Counted from the stretch's first letter, positions 14,299 to 23,189 are shown. The stretch: 64,000 nucleotides of DNA from JAXDJH01 sp034663635 (GCA_034663635.1 JAXDJH010000005.1:62001-126000), one strand, 5' to 3'. Numbers and translations are program-made. The notes: a model not told the origin generated them from the letters alone.

Positions 14299-16110
14299 AT
14301 GGCGAGGATAAAAGACGAAGACATCGATCTGCTCCGCGAGAAAGCGGACATCGTCGACGTCGTCTCCTCCTACACCCAACTGAAGAAGTCGAGCGGAAAC
14401 ACGTTCAAAGGCTTGTGCCCGTTCCACGCCGAGAAGACTCCATCGTTCACGGTGGATGTCGGAAAACAACTGACGCACTGCTTCGGCTGCGGCGAGGGCG
14501 GCAACATCTATCAGTTCATTCAGAAGGTCGAGAGCCTTCCTTTCCCGGAGGCCGTCGAGTGGGTCGCTCGTCGATTCGGTTTCGAGCTTCGCTACGAGGA
14601 TCAGCGACCCGGCGAAGCTCAGACGCAAGGCCTGAAACGGCGGATCCTCGAGGCGAACCGAGAGGCGGCCGAGTTCTTCCACAAGTCGCTGTTGGAGTCG
14701 GTCGACGCCGAGCCGGCCCGTCGTTATCTCAAGTCCCGTGGCTTCGGACACGAGGTCGCCGAGCGCTGGATGCTCGGCTGGGCCCCCGGCCGAGATGCTC
14801 TCTGGAAACACCTTCTGACGAAGGGATTCAAGCAGGATGAGCTCGTTCAGGCCGACCTCGTGAGGGTCAGCGAGCGGGACGGCTCGATCTACGACTCTTT
14901 CCGGCAGCGCATCACCTTTCCGACCTGGAGCCTCCAAGACGATGTCATCGCCTTCGGGGCGAGGGCGATGGGAGACCAGCAACCCAAATACCTCAACACT
15001 TCAGAGACGCCGGTCTTCTCGAAGTCTCGATTCATGTACGGCCTCAATCGCGCCAAGTCCTCATTGGGACGCGGGAACACCGCAGTGATCGTCGAGGGAT
15101 ACACGGATGTGATCGCTCTGCACGAAGCGGGCATCGTGGAAGCCGTTGCAACGAATGGAACGGCTCTGGGACAGAGTCACTTCGAACTGCTAAAGAGATT
15201 CACCAATCGCGCCGTTCTTATGTTTGACGCCGATGCTGCGGGCAAGGGCGCTGCGGAAAAGGGCTGGGGACTTCATCAGAAAGTCGGGATCGAAGTGTTG
15301 GTTGCTCCTCTTCCGGTTGGTAAGGACCCGGCCGACCTTGCCCGAGAGGGAGATGAAGACGCGATCAGAAAAGTGCTCGAAACGGCTCAACCTCTGCGCG
15401 AATTCATGATCCGTCAGACTCTCGAAAAGCTGCCTTTGGACACTCCCGAAGCACGTGCGGAAGCCGTGAGGGCGGTGGCCCGAGTGCTAGTGTCCGATCC
15501 TGACCCGATCTCGCAACACGAGTACATATTCATGGCTGCACGAGAGATCGGTGTCGAACCAGATGTAGTAGAGCGGGAGCTCGCAGATAGAGCACCGCGA
15601 GGAAGAGTTGTAACGGGGGGCAAGACCGAGCCGGATGCACAAAGACGGCTTCCCGGTCATGTAAAGGTTGAACGAGAGGCACTTCAATTGCTTTTGACCA
15701 AGGCGGCCGAGGTTGCGACCGCTACGACCGAAGTTGAGGAAGCCGACTTCACTTCCCCAGCACGGCGCGAGCTGTTCGCGCGTGCTATCGAGGTCACTCA
15801 AGGCGCTAGATCCGGTTCCCAGATGGCGGATTCACTCTCTCCGGAAGCGCTTACGCTGTTCACTGAGTTGTCTGTGGGCGATGTCGATCTCGATGATGAG
15901 TCTCTCGCTCAGAGGGCCCATGAGCTGTTCGTTCGCTTGAGGGTCTTCTCGTTGGAACGAGAACTGAAGGGGCGCCGTGGAGTGTTGCAGGACTTGAACC
16001 CGCTCGCCGAGCCAGAACGTCACGATGCGCTCTTCACCGAGCTCGTCGGTCTGGAGGCACGCCGGCGGGACCTGCTGCGAAGCCTCCAGGGAGAGACCTC
16101 GGATGTCTGA
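14299..16110 (+). CDS. dnaG: DNA primase
   Basis: 603 residues. It synthesises RNA primers at the replication fork. The N-terminal CHC2 zinc finger is complete (CPFHAEKTPSFTV at about 40-52 and HCFGCGEGGN at about 59-68). The RNA-polymerase core contains the TOPRIM fold with VIVEGYTDVIALHEAG and LMFDADAAGKGAAEK. The C-terminal third, expected to bind DnaB helicase, is helical and poorly conserved. The stop overlaps the start of the primary sigma factor by eight bases, giving the classical dnaG-rpoD macromolecular-synthesis arrangement. Confidence 0.96.
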   Translation: MARIKDEDIDLLREKADIVDVVSSYTQLKKSSGNTFKGLCPFHAEKTPSFTVDVGKQLTHCFGCGEGGNIYQFIQKVESLPFPEAVEWVARRFGFELRYEDQRPGEAQTQGLKRRILEANREAAEFFHKSLLESVDAEPARRYLKSRGFGHEVAERWMLGWAPGRDALWKHLLTKGFKQDELVQADLVRVSERDGSIYDSFRQRITFPTWSLQDDVIAFGARAMGDQQPKYLNTSETPVFSKSRFMYGLNRAKSSLGRGNTAVIVEGYTDVIALHEAGIVEAVATNGTALGQSHFELLKRFTNRAVLMFDADAAGKGAAEKGWGLHQKVGIEVLVAPLPVGKDPADLAREGDEDAIRKVLETAQPLREFMIRQTLEKLPLDTPEARAEAVRAVARVLVSDPDPISQHEYIFMAAREIGVEPDVVERELADRAPRGRVVTGGKTEPDAQRRLPGHVKVEREALQLLLTKAAEVATATTEVEEADFTSPARRELFARAIEVTQGARSGSQMADSLSPEALTLFTELSVGDVDLDDESLAQRAHELFVRLRVFSLERELKGRRGVLQDLNPLAEPERHDALFTELVGLEARRRDLLRSLQGETSDV

Positions 16111-17374
16111 TCCGATCGAAAAAGTTAAAGGCACGGCCGGAGCCGACCAGCCCGGCGGGACCCTGACAGAGCTGCCGCCGAGTCAGCTCGAGGTCGAGAA
16201 GATCATCAAGGCCGCGAAAGCCGAGGGCTCGATCACCGCCGCCGATCTCGCGGAGAAGCTCTCGGTACTTGATCTGACTCCCGACGAGATCGACGCCGTG
16301 TATCAGCAGCTCGTCGAGATAAAAGTCGAGATCGTCGAAGACGAAGCGATCATCGAGGAAGACGAAGAAGAGGAAGAGGAAGAAGGGGAACAGCCAGAAG
16401 TCGTTCCCGACGCCGACGAGGACAGGGTGCGGGCGCGGCGCGAAGTCGACATGGCTCTCAAGGCTCCGACCAACGACCCGGTCCGGATGTATCTGAAAGA
16501 GATCGGCAGGGTTCCACTTCTGACCGCTCAAGAAGAGGTCGATCTTGCGAAGCGCATCGAGGCCGGCTTGTTCGCGGTGGACGAGATCGAAAAGAACCCC
16601 AAGCTCTCCGAGGACAAATTCTCGGAGCTCGTTTGGATCAAGCGCGACGGCGCGCACGCCAAACGACATCTAGTCGAGGCGAACCTTCGACTCGTCGTTT
16701 CCATCGCGAAGCGCTACGTCGGGCGCGGCATGGCCTTCCTGGACCTCATCCAGGAAGGAAACCTCGGCCTCATCCGAGCGGTTGAGAAGTTCGACTATCA
16801 GAAGGGCTTCAAGTTCTCTACTTACGCGACGTGGTGGATCCGCCAGGCGATCACCCGCGCGATCGCCGACCAGGCGCGCACCATCCGTATCCCCGTTCAC
16901 ATGGTCGAGACGATCAACAAGCTCGTCAGGATCCAGCGTCAGCTACTGCAGGACCTCGGGCGCGAGCCGACGGCGGATGAGATCGCCGAGCAGATGGAGC
17001 TCTCGCCGAAGAAGGTTCGTGAGATTCAGAAGATCAGTCAGGAGCCCGTCAGCCTCGAGACTCCGGTCGGCGAAGAAGAGGACTCTCACCTCGGCGATTT
17101 CATCGAAGACTCGGACGCGCCGGTTCCTCTCGAGCGGGCATCGTTCAAGCTGTTGCAAGAGCAGCTCGAATCGGTCTTGCACACGCTGTCCGATCGCGAG
17201 AAGGAAGTCATCCGCCTGCGCTTCGGCCTCGTCGATGGGCAGCCACGCACTCTCGAAGACGTCGGCAAGAAGTTCGGCGTCACCCGCGAGCGAATCCGTC
17301 AGATCGAATCGAAGACGCTCTCCAAGCTGCGGCACCCATCGCGCAGCCAGAAGCTGCGGGATTACCTCGAGTAG
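16103..17374 (+). CDS. rpoD: Primary sigma factor of RNA polymerase (SigA/RpoD type)
   Basis: 423 residues from ATG 16103, chosen because it lies within the dnaG end and opens MSDPIEKVKG; longer readings only shadow dnaG. The order is: a sigma 1.1-like helical segment (KIIKAAKAEGSITAADLAEKL); a very acidic linker rich in Glu at about 78-100; region 1.2 (DPVRMYLKEIGRVPLLTAQEEVDLAKRI); region 2 (LVVSIAKRYVGRGMAFLDLI and FSTYATWWIRQAI); region 3 (ELSPKKVREIQKIS); and region 4 with VTRERIRQIESKTLSKLRHP. It directs transcription of housekeeping genes. Confidence 0.97.
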   Translation: MSDPIEKVKGTAGADQPGGTLTELPPSQLEVEKIIKAAKAEGSITAADLAEKLSVLDLTPDEIDAVYQQLVEIKVEIVEDEAIIEEDEEEEEEEGEQPEVVPDADEDRVRARREVDMALKAPTNDPVRMYLKEIGRVPLLTAQEEVDLAKRIEAGLFAVDEIEKNPKLSEDKFSELVWIKRDGAHAKRHLVEANLRLVVSIAKRYVGRGMAFLDLIQEGNLGLIRAVEKFDYQKGFKFSTYATWWIRQAITRAIADQARTIRIPVHMVETINKLVRIQRQLLQDLGREPTADEIAEQMELSPKKVREIQKISQEPVSLETPVGEEEDSHLGDFIEDSDAPVPLERASFKLLQEQLESVLHTLSDREKEVIRLRFGLVDGQPRTLEDVGKKFGVTRERIRQIESKTLSKLRHPSRSQKLRDYLE

Positions 17375-17381
17375 CTAGCTC

Positions 17382-17669
17382 TCAGTGAGCCGGCGGGGGA
17401 GCGACCGATAGACCCGTCGGATAGTCATCTCCCGAACGCTTCTCGCGCACCGCTTCCGTCACCTTAGAAACCCCATCTGACGCCAGGTCGCGCGCTTGCT
17501 CGAGTCCTGTCGATGCAGCTTCCTTTGCCCGGCCCGTAGCCTTCCGGAAGGCCGGCGAGGCGGTGACGTTGTCGTAGAGCCGCGTGAGCTGGTCGTAGCG
17601 CTGGGTCCCAGCCTTGGCCCCGAGGACGTAGCCGGCTCCGAGCCCGATCAGAAAAGACGCCTTGCCCAT
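17382..17669 (-). CDS. Small YtxH-like membrane-anchored protein
   Basis: 95 residues. The N-terminal Gly/Ala-rich membrane segment FLIGLGAGYVLGAKAGTQRYDQL is the YtxH-type signature. An amphipathic helical stretch rich in Ala, Lys and Glu follows (KATGRAKEAASTGLEQARDLASDGVSKV), then a Pro-rich tail. It is probably a single-pass protein of the cell envelope, often linked to stress in other phyla. It converges on rpoD with seven bases between the stops. The exact role is unknown. Confidence 0.65.
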   Translation of the reverse strand: MGKASFLIGLGAGYVLGAKAGTQRYDQLTRLYDNVTASPAFRKATGRAKEAASTGLEQARDLASDGVSKVTEAVREKRSGDDYPTGLSVAPPPAH

Positions 17670-17787
17670 TTCATGGCCTCCCTAATGAGGTGTGACGTGT
17701 TGCCGATGGTATTGCCCGCAGAGGTGTCCCTCCAATCCCGGCGCTCCTCCGGCGTGTCAATCCGGCTCGCGTAAGATGCACGCGCAT

Positions 17788-17861
17788 TCCGGGGTAGCTC
17801 AATCAGGCAGAGCATCCGGCTGTTAACCGGAGGGTTGCGAGTTCGAGTCTCGCCCCCGGAG
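17788..17861 (+). tRNA. tRNA-Asn (anticodon GTT)
   Basis: 74 bases. The acceptor arms TCCGGGG (17788-17794) and CCCCGGA (17854-17860) pair fully, with discriminator G. The D arm is AGCTCAATCAGGCAGAGC. The anticodon stem CCGGC/ACCGG holds loop CTGTTAA with anticodon GTT. The T arm GAGTTCGAGTCTC has the standard TTCGAGT. CCA is not encoded. A strong terminator follows. Confidence 0.95.
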
Positions 17862-17869
17862 CTTCCAAA

Positions 17870-17908
17870 AAGCCGGACCGCCGATCGGTGGTCCGGCTTC
17901 TTTCTTTC
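17870..17908 (+). terminator. Rho-independent terminator after tRNA-Asn
   Basis: AAGCCGGACC (17870-17879) pairs with GGTCCGGCTT (17890-17899), giving ten base pairs with a ten-base loop. CTTTCTTT follows. It lies nine bases beyond the tRNA end. Confidence 0.9.
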
Positions 17909-18092
17909 CCACCTCTTTTCGCGACTGACCGAAGAATCACATTTATGTAGTTCTTTCGAGACCAGGCGTAACCCGGGCAAAACGGGCGGGTGTTGAAGAA
18001 ATTAGGGCTTGCGCAGCTTGTTCACTCCTGTCACCATCACGAAGCTCCTGAGTTGTTCTGAGGTCTATTGTTAATTACTGGGGACGGGGAAA

Positions 18093-18767
18093 ATGGCGCG
18101 GGGACTTAAAGAATCGATGTCCGGCATCAGTGACGTCGAACTCGACCAGTTGTGGCAACGCTGGCGGACTGACGGCGACGGTGCCACGCGCGAGCGACTG
18201 ATCTGCCACTACTTGCCGGTCGTCGAGTTCCTCGCCGGGAGGGCATCGAGAAGCGTGCCGGACTCGCATCGCCAGGATCTCTACAGCTTCGGTGTGCTCG
18301 GCCTCATGGATGCGGTGGACAAGTTCCGGCCCGAGCTCGGCAACCGGTTCGAGACCTACGGTTCTCGACGGATCCGAGGCGCCATGAGCGACGGGATCAG
18401 AAGTCTCAATTGGCTGCCTCGCCGGGCAAGTCAGGCCGCGAGCAGGGTGATCGAGAAGGTGGTCACCGTCGATTTCCAGACGGCGCGTACCTCGGTCGGT
18501 CAGCGGCTGGACGAATGTCTGCCGGATCCTGAGGCGGGAGAGGTCGGGGCGGGCCTCGAACTCGCAGCCGACTACGAAGAGGTCATGGACGCGATCGAGC
18601 TCCTTCCAGAGCGGGAACGCATAGTGATCACCGAGCACTACTACAAGAACCGGAAACTGGCCGAGATCGGCCTGGCGCTCGGAGTCACCGAGTCACGAGT
18701 CTGTCAGCTCCATCGCCGGGCTCTTGTGATGCTCCGCGACATCCTGGTTCAGCAGCTCAGCGCGTAG
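18093..18767 (+). CDS. Alternative sigma-70 factor of the FliA/WhiG type
   Basis: 224 residues. Region 2 is seen in LICHYLPVVEFLAGRAS ... DLYSFGVLGLMDAVDKFRPELGNRFETYGSRRIRGAMSDGIRSLNWLPRRA, the characteristic FliA/WhiG core. Region 3 and region 4 follow (IELLPERERIVITEHYYKNRKLAEIGLALGVTESRVCQLHRRAL). Such factors drive flagellar genes or, as WhiG in Streptomyces, sporulation, where an anti-sigma factor (RsiG) binds c-di-GMP. No flagellar, chemotaxis or rsiG-like gene is in the window. The 185 bases upstream, after the tRNA terminator, hold no gene. Confidence 0.9.
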   Translation: MARGLKESMSGISDVELDQLWQRWRTDGDGATRERLICHYLPVVEFLAGRASRSVPDSHRQDLYSFGVLGLMDAVDKFRPELGNRFETYGSRRIRGAMSDGIRSLNWLPRRASQAASRVIEKVVTVDFQTARTSVGQRLDECLPDPEAGEVGAGLELAADYEEVMDAIELLPERERIVITEHYYKNRKLAEIGLALGVTESRVCQLHRRALVMLRDILVQQLSA

Positions 18768-18778
18768 CTCTTCTCTAG

Positions 18779-19519
18779 CTACACCTCACTGACAACGAGC
18801 GTTCCCCTCATATCGTCGTGACCGGGGATCGTGCATCTGAACTCGTACTCGCCCAAGGGCGCATCGAAGTCGATCCGCTTCTTGCTCGATCCCGGAAGGT
18901 CGAGGTGAACGTCTAACTCTTCGATCTCGAAGGTGTGCGAGAAGATGTCTTTGTTCTGGACGAACACACTCGCACTCTCGTCGTTAGTCACTATGTGAGT
19001 GTTCGAGAATTCAGTGTCTTCCGCGACCAGCCTGATGTCGTTGGGTCGTGCTGTCGCTTGCTCGTCCGTCAGTTTGACGACGATCGATACCGCTGAGAGA
19101 AGGACCACCACGGCGGCCGATATGCGTAGCCAACGTCCGGGTCCCGGACTGTCCACCCCCTCATTCCCGCGCACGAGGTTGACGGCGCCGATGATCGTGC
19201 CAAACCCGCCGAGTAGGAAGAGCAAGTTGAGGATGAACTCGAATGGAGAGTTCAGTGCAAACAGAGTCGGCAGGGCGAACGGCAGGTTGGCAAGGACGAA
19301 GATCATCCCGACGATCAGAAGCATGATGACGCCGGGTCTGCCTCGGATAGTGAAAAGCACCAGGCCTACCAAGAACGCGAGGGCGAAGACGAGGAGGGCC
19401 GGGTCGATGCCCTGGATCAACGCGCCCATGACGACGGTCATCAGGGCGACGAGCTCGATCGCCGAGATGCGAAGGACCTTCGCCCATCCCGCTCCTCGGG
19501 CTTCGGCCTCGTTCTCCAT
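18779..19519 (-). CDS. Membrane protein with C-terminal cupredoxin (type I copper) domain
   Basis: 246 residues from ATG 19519, preceded by AGGAGG seven to eight bases upstream, which rules out the longer frame. Membrane segments lie at about 15-32, 34-52, 55-75, 82-105 and 125-145. An outside domain of about 90 residues follows and ends in SHTFEIEEL ... YEFRCTIPGHDDMRGTLVV. The His, Cys, His, Met set expected for a blue-copper site is present. It may accept electrons or sense copper at the membrane surface. It converges on the WhiG-like gene with an 11-base gap and is divergent from the SRPBCC gene. Confidence 0.8.
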   Translation of the reverse strand: MENEAEARGAGWAKVLRISAIELVALMTVVMGALIQGIDPALLVFALAFLVGLVLFTIRGRPGVIMLLIVGMIFVLANLPFALPTLFALNSPFEFILNLLFLLGGFGTIIGAVNLVRGNEGVDSPGPGRWLRISAAVVVLLSAVSIVVKLTDEQATARPNDIRLVAEDTEFSNTHIVTNDESASVFVQNKDIFSHTFEIEELDVHLDLPGSSKKRIDFDAPLGEYEFRCTIPGHDDMRGTLVVSEV

Positions 19520-19586
19520 GCGGGTGCCTCCTATCGCCTCAACGACACTCTCAAAGCGTGCCGACATATTCAATAACCTTGGGTAC

Positions 19587-20039
19587 ATGCCCCAGCTAGA
19601 GATAGATATGGAAACCACACTGCCTCCCCAGGTGGTGATCGATGCCTTGACCGATTTCTCGGAGAAGAGGCCCGAGATCTGGCCCGGTATCGATCCCGTC
19701 CTTTATGAGGTCAGGTCGGTCGGCGAGACCCAGGCCGAGGTCAAGGAGGGCTCGATCGTGGCGGGGATGAAGATCTGGTCGATCGAGCATTACGACTGGT
19801 CCGTGCCCGGGATCGTCAGATGGACCGTGACGGAGAGCAACTTCTCAAATCCCGGAAGCCATCTCATCGCCACTGTCACCCCAAGTGACGTCGGGAGCCA
19901 TATCCACATCAAGTGGAGCCGCACCGGATCGAACCTATTTGGGAAGGTCCTGCTGGGGATGATCAAACTGATGAACGGGAGACCTGTCGCTTCCCTGATC
20001 CGCAAGGGACTCGACAAGATGGAGGCCGGGCAAGCCTGA
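19587..20039 (+). CDS. SRPBCC (START/Bet v1-like) family protein
   Basis: 150 residues from ATG 19587. The pattern LEIDMETTLPPQVVIDALTDFSEKRPEIWPGIDPVLYEV, then beta strands with alternating hydrophobics (KIWSIEHYDWSVPGIVRWTV) and a long C-terminal helix (ASLIRKGLDKMEAGQA), fits the helix-grip fold used for binding hydrophobic ligands. Ligand unknown. It is followed 13 bases later by an MBL-fold hydrolase, so the two may be co-expressed. Confidence 0.75.
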   Translation: MPQLEIDMETTLPPQVVIDALTDFSEKRPEIWPGIDPVLYEVRSVGETQAEVKEGSIVAGMKIWSIEHYDWSVPGIVRWTVTESNFSNPGSHLIATVTPSDVGSHIHIKWSRTGSNLFGKVLLGMIKLMNGRPVASLIRKGLDKMEAGQA

Positions 20040-20052
20040 TATATCGGGTCCC

Positions 20053-21288
20053 GTGACCGACCCGCTCGAATTCGCCGAACAACTCTGGGCAGGTGCCGAA
20101 GTGCATCCTTTCGGCGCGAGCGGACACGTCGAGATCGATCCAGACACGCTCTTCATCGCTTCGTTCGCGAATGTCTGTGCGCTCCGAACGGGCGATGGGT
20201 TGGTTGTCGTGGACGCGGGAGGGCCACTGACCGCCGCCGCCGATCTCGCGACCCTTCGTGGGTGGTCCGACGAGCCCGTCAAGACAATCGTCCTGACGCA
20301 CGGCCACATCGACCACGTCCATGGGCTGGCTGGATTCGACGCTGACTCAGAGGAGCGTGGCTTCGACCGGCCTCACGTGATCGCGCATGCGAACGTTCCG
20401 GCGCGCTTCGAGCGCTACCGCTTGACCGCCGGCTACAACGCCGAGATCAACCGCCGCCAGTTCCAGGTCGATGAGCTGACGTGGCCGACCGAGTACCGGG
20501 CACCCGACGAGACCTATCTCGACAACCTCGACTTCGCTATCGGCGATGAGATCTTGCATCTGCACCACGCGAAGGGCGAGACCGACGACGAAACGTGGAT
20601 CTGGGCCCCCGATCGCGGCATCGTCTTCTGCGGCGACCTGTTCATCTGGTCGTGCCCCAATGCCGGGAACCCGCAGAAGGTTCAGCGCTATCCGGCCGAG
20701 TGGGCTGCCGCGATGCGAGAGATGGCCGCGTTGGGGCCGCGCGCATTGTTGCCAGGACACGGACCACCTCTGGTTGGTGAGGAGCGCGTCCGTACCGTCC
20801 TCGAGGACACCGCCGCGTTCCTCGAGCATCTCGTTTCCGCCACTGTCGATCTGATGAACGAAGGCAGATCCTTGGACGAGATCCTTCATCTCGTCGAACC
20901 GCTTCCGGAGCTCACAGACAAGCCGTACCTCCGACCGATCTACGACGAGCCGGAGTTCATCGTGCGCAACATCTGGCGGCTCTACGGCGGCTGGTTCGAC
21001 GGAGATCCTTCATCGCTCAAACCCGCGGCTCAGCAGGCGTTGGCCGCCGAATTGAGCAACCTGGCCGGGGGAGCGGTTCCAGTCGCGCGTCGAGCGAGAG
21101 AGCTATTGGACAAAGACCGACGTCTCGCGGCGAACCTCGTGGAACTCGCGTTCAAGGCGGAACCGGACGATCGAGAGGTGAATGAGATCCGAGCCGAGAT
21201 CTACGAGAGGCGGGCGCAGTCCGAGCCCTCGACGATGTCGAAAGGCATCTTCAGCTGGGCCGCCAGGACGTCGAGGAGCCGCTTGTAA
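20053..21288 (+). CDS. Metallo-beta-lactamase-fold hydrolase with alkylsulfatase-like C-terminal domain
   Basis: 411 residues from GTG. The zinc motif THGHIDHVHG is near residue 80, with further ligands plausible in LHLHHAKGETDDETWIW, FCGDLF and LLPGHGPPL. The C-terminal region (FIVRNIWRLYGGWFDGDPSSLKP ... ARRARELLDKDRRLAANLVELAFKAEPDDREVNEIRAEIYERRA) resembles the dimerisation domain of linear alkylsulfatases of the SdsA1 type. A hydrolase acting on a sulfated or lipid-like substrate is likely. No signal peptide is visible. A tRNA follows 15 bases later. Confidence 0.82.
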   Translation: MTDPLEFAEQLWAGAEVHPFGASGHVEIDPDTLFIASFANVCALRTGDGLVVVDAGGPLTAAADLATLRGWSDEPVKTIVLTHGHIDHVHGLAGFDADSEERGFDRPHVIAHANVPARFERYRLTAGYNAEINRRQFQVDELTWPTEYRAPDETYLDNLDFAIGDEILHLHHAKGETDDETWIWAPDRGIVFCGDLFIWSCPNAGNPQKVQRYPAEWAAAMREMAALGPRALLPGHGPPLVGEERVRTVLEDTAAFLEHLVSATVDLMNEGRSLDEILHLVEPLPELTDKPYLRPIYDEPEFIVRNIWRLYGGWFDGDPSSLKPAAQQALAAELSNLAGGAVPVARRARELLDKDRRLAANLVELAFKAEPDDREVNEIRAEIYERRAQSEPSTMSKGIFSWAARTSRSRL

Positions 21289-21303
21289 TCTGTGCCATCC
21301 GTG

Positions 21304-21377
21304 GGGGCCGTAGCTCAGTTGGTCAGAGCGGCGGACTCATAATCCGTTGGTCGCTGGTTCGAGTCCAGCCGGCCCCA
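21304..21377 (+). tRNA. tRNA with anticodon CAT (Ile2 or elongator Met)
   Basis: 74 bases. Acceptor GGGGCCG (21304-21310) pairs with CGGCCCC (21370-21376), discriminator A. The anticodon stem GCGGA/TCCGT holds loop CTCATAA. The variable/T-arm stretch TTGGTCGCTGGTTCGAGTCCAGC is close to the E. coli ileX (Ile2, lysidine-modified) gene, whereas the D arm AGCTCAGTTGGTCAGAGC suits both Ile2 and elongator Met. It is not an initiator, since the acceptor is fully paired at its first position. I lean towards Ile2. Confidence 0.85.
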
Positions 21378-21408
21378 CTGAGCGGCCAACGTTGGGTAGT
21401 GCGGGCTG

Positions 21409-21445
21409 AACGAAAACGAAGAGGTCCGTGCAAGAACCGGACTTC
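21409..21445 (-). terminator. Hairpin terminator for the ECF sigma / anti-sigma operon
   Basis: On the minus strand GAAGTCCG pairs with CGGACCTC (plus coordinates 21438-21445 and 21421-21428, one G-T pair). The stem is followed by TTCGTTTTCGTT. It lies 40 bases after the stop of the leftward gene at 21486, and may also end tRNA readthrough in the other direction. Confidence 0.5.
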
Positions 21446-21485
21446 TGCCAGTGCGGAACCGGCATTAGCGTCGTCCGGGGCCGCA

Positions 21486-22235
21486 TCAATCGTCGCAGAC
21501 CGTACAGAACCAGGAGTAGATCAGGTCAGCGACCTCGACCTGGACGGCGAGGGGCGGCGGGCCGTCGGTCGTGGCCACCTCAAGCGTGGCGACGCTGGTC
21601 CCCCTCTGATGGATCCAGACCACTCCGGCGTCGGAGAATGCCAGCTCTGCCCCGGTCTGCCCGATGGGATGACTGCCCCAGGACTCGGCTTTGCACGACG
21701 TGAGGTTTCCGATGAGCCGGTCCACCGCGTCCGACGCCTGCGCCGGGGAGTTGAAGCCCTCGAGTTCTGTCCCCACGGCGACGGGCGGCGGATCGCCGGG
21801 GTTGACCGACAGGCCGAGGTTGTGACCCGCTCCACCCGCACCATCCAGATAGTCCCCTCCGCACCGGCGAAGGAGCGCGGCGTCGTCCACGTTGTCCGCG
21901 TCGATGGCCCAGCCGGGCACCGACGTCAGAGTCTTGCGCAGTGTCCGGTATCGCTCGCCGATGGCCGCGTCCCCAAGCTCGGCGGGAGGCTCTGGCGAAG
22001 CCGTCGGGGATCCACCGACCTGTTGCCGTTGTCCCTCGAATAGATCTCCTTCGAATACATCCGCGCGCACGAAAACAACCGCGAGAACTGCCAGCGTGGC
22101 GACTCCCGCGACGGTGACCATTCGACGGAGCACCAGCCTTCTCCGACCACTGGTCAAGACCTCGTTGAGGTCTCCTGGTGGGACGGCAATCCGCTCTGCC
22201 CGTGCCCGGAGCTGTTCGTCAAGTTGATCAGGCAT
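21486..22235 (-). CDS. Single-pass membrane protein, likely anti-sigma partner of the ECF sigma factor
   Basis: 249 residues. A short cytosolic N-terminus (about 38 residues: LDEQLRARAERIAVPPGDLNEVLTSGRRRLVLRR) is followed by one membrane segment (MVTVAGVATLAVLAVVFV) and an outside domain of about 190 residues with four cysteines. The start overlaps the stop of the ECF sigma gene by eight bases. A membrane protein coupled to an ECF sigma gene is usually its anti-sigma factor. I do not see a zinc HxxxCxxC motif, so that role is inferred from context only. Confidence 0.65.
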   Translation of the reverse strand: MPDQLDEQLRARAERIAVPPGDLNEVLTSGRRRLVLRRMVTVAGVATLAVLAVVFVRADVFEGDLFEGQRQQVGGSPTASPEPPAELGDAAIGERYRTLRKTLTSVPGWAIDADNVDDAALLRRCGGDYLDGAGGAGHNLGLSVNPGDPPPVAVGTELEGFNSPAQASDAVDRLIGNLTSCKAESWGSHPIGQTGAELAFSDAGVVWIHQRGTSVATLEVATTDGPPPLAVQVEVADLIYSWFCTVCDD

Positions 22236-22728
22236 GGTGGACCCCCATCACCCGTCTGAGCGAGGTCCTCGCCTGGGCAAGGTGTGCCTTGACCGCTCCT
22301 TGACTGATTCGCATGAAATCGGCAATCACCGGGAGGGGGAGATCCGCCAAGTAGAAGAGGACGATGGCCTGCCGTTGTCGAAACGGCAGCGTTCTGACGG
22401 CATCGAGAAGGTCAACGCGATCCTCAAGTGCCAAGGGAGGAACCGGATCGTCGGGAATGTCGGTCGACATCTCTCGCGCGTCGTTTCGCCGCATCCGCCG
22501 AGCGACGTTCAGTGCCGTCGTCATCACCCAGCCCCCTGCCCAGTCGTGGCGCGACAGTCGGCGCCATCTCACGAAGGCTCGCCGAAACGCTTCCTGCGTG
22601 GCGTCCCTAGCCTCTTCCGAATCGCCCATGGCGAAAGAGACGGCCCTAAAGACCGAGGAATATTCGGAACCGTAGAACTCCTCGAAGCTGCGTAGGACCA
22701 TTTCTCCCATTTCAATCGCCGACTCCAC
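22228..22728 (-). CDS. ECF-type RNA polymerase sigma factor
   Basis: 166 residues with only regions 2 and 4. Region 2: FYGSEYSSVFRAVSFAMGDSEEARDATQEAFRRAFVRWRRL. Region 4: ALRTLPFRQRQAIVLFYLADLPLPVIADFMRISQGAVKAHLAQARTSLRR (written here as DAVRTLPFRQRQ in the gene). Target genes probably include its own operon with the membrane partner downstream. The 95 bases upstream up to the lipoprotein gene are the likely promoter zone. Confidence 0.9.
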   Translation of the reverse strand: MESAIEMGEMVLRSFEEFYGSEYSSVFRAVSFAMGDSEEARDATQEAFRRAFVRWRRLSRHDWAGGWVMTTALNVARRMRRNDAREMSTDIPDDPVPPLALEDRVDLLDAVRTLPFRQRQAIVLFYLADLPLPVIADFMRISQGAVKAHLAQARTSLRRVMGVHHA

Positions 22729-22823
22729 GCTCTATCAAGTCTGGCGGAAGCCGTATGGGTTAGTGGTGAAACGCGAAATCATCGTTAGCTCGAAGGGGGG
22801 CGGAACCGCTCCGAAGATCAGGG

Positions 22824-23150
22824 CTATTTGGGCGCGGCGCAGTTGTCTTCCAGATAGGCGTCAAGCTCTTCACTTGCATCCGTAACCTGCTGACGCTGGA
22901 CCACTGATGCGTCTTGGGTTTCGAACGCCTCTTTGGTCGCGTCCGCGAGCGTGTTGACCGCGTCGGCGATCTCGTCGGGGGCCTCTTCACGCATTCGCTC
23001 GAGGACGGCGAGGCTCCTATCGACGTCCCCGGGTGTCACTGTGGCGGCGTCGCGTGCGGCAGCGCAGAACGCCTCGACTCCAGCTGAGTCACCGGAGCAG
23101 GCGACTGCCAGAACAAGAATCATGAGAGCAGCTTTTGTGCGATGAGGCAT
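22824..23150 (-). CDS. Small lipoprotein of unknown function
   Basis: 108 residues. A signal peptide with lipobox LAVAC (cysteine at about 18) precedes an all-helical mature part with three cysteines (AFCAAARDAATVTPGDVDRSLAVLERM ... DASEELDAYLEDNCAAPK). The two distal cysteines could form a disulfide. The start is set by a good AGGAG-type site (reverse complement of CTCTCCTT at about 23153-23160). No family is recognised. Confidence 0.7.
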   Translation of the reverse strand: MPHRTKAALMILVLAVACSGDSAGVEAFCAAARDAATVTPGDVDRSLAVLERMREEAPDEIADAVNTLADATKEAFETQDASVVQRQQVTDASEELDAYLEDNCAAPK

Positions 23151-23189
23151 CTCTCTCCTTCCAGCATCGGTCCGGCTTTGGTCGTTCTC

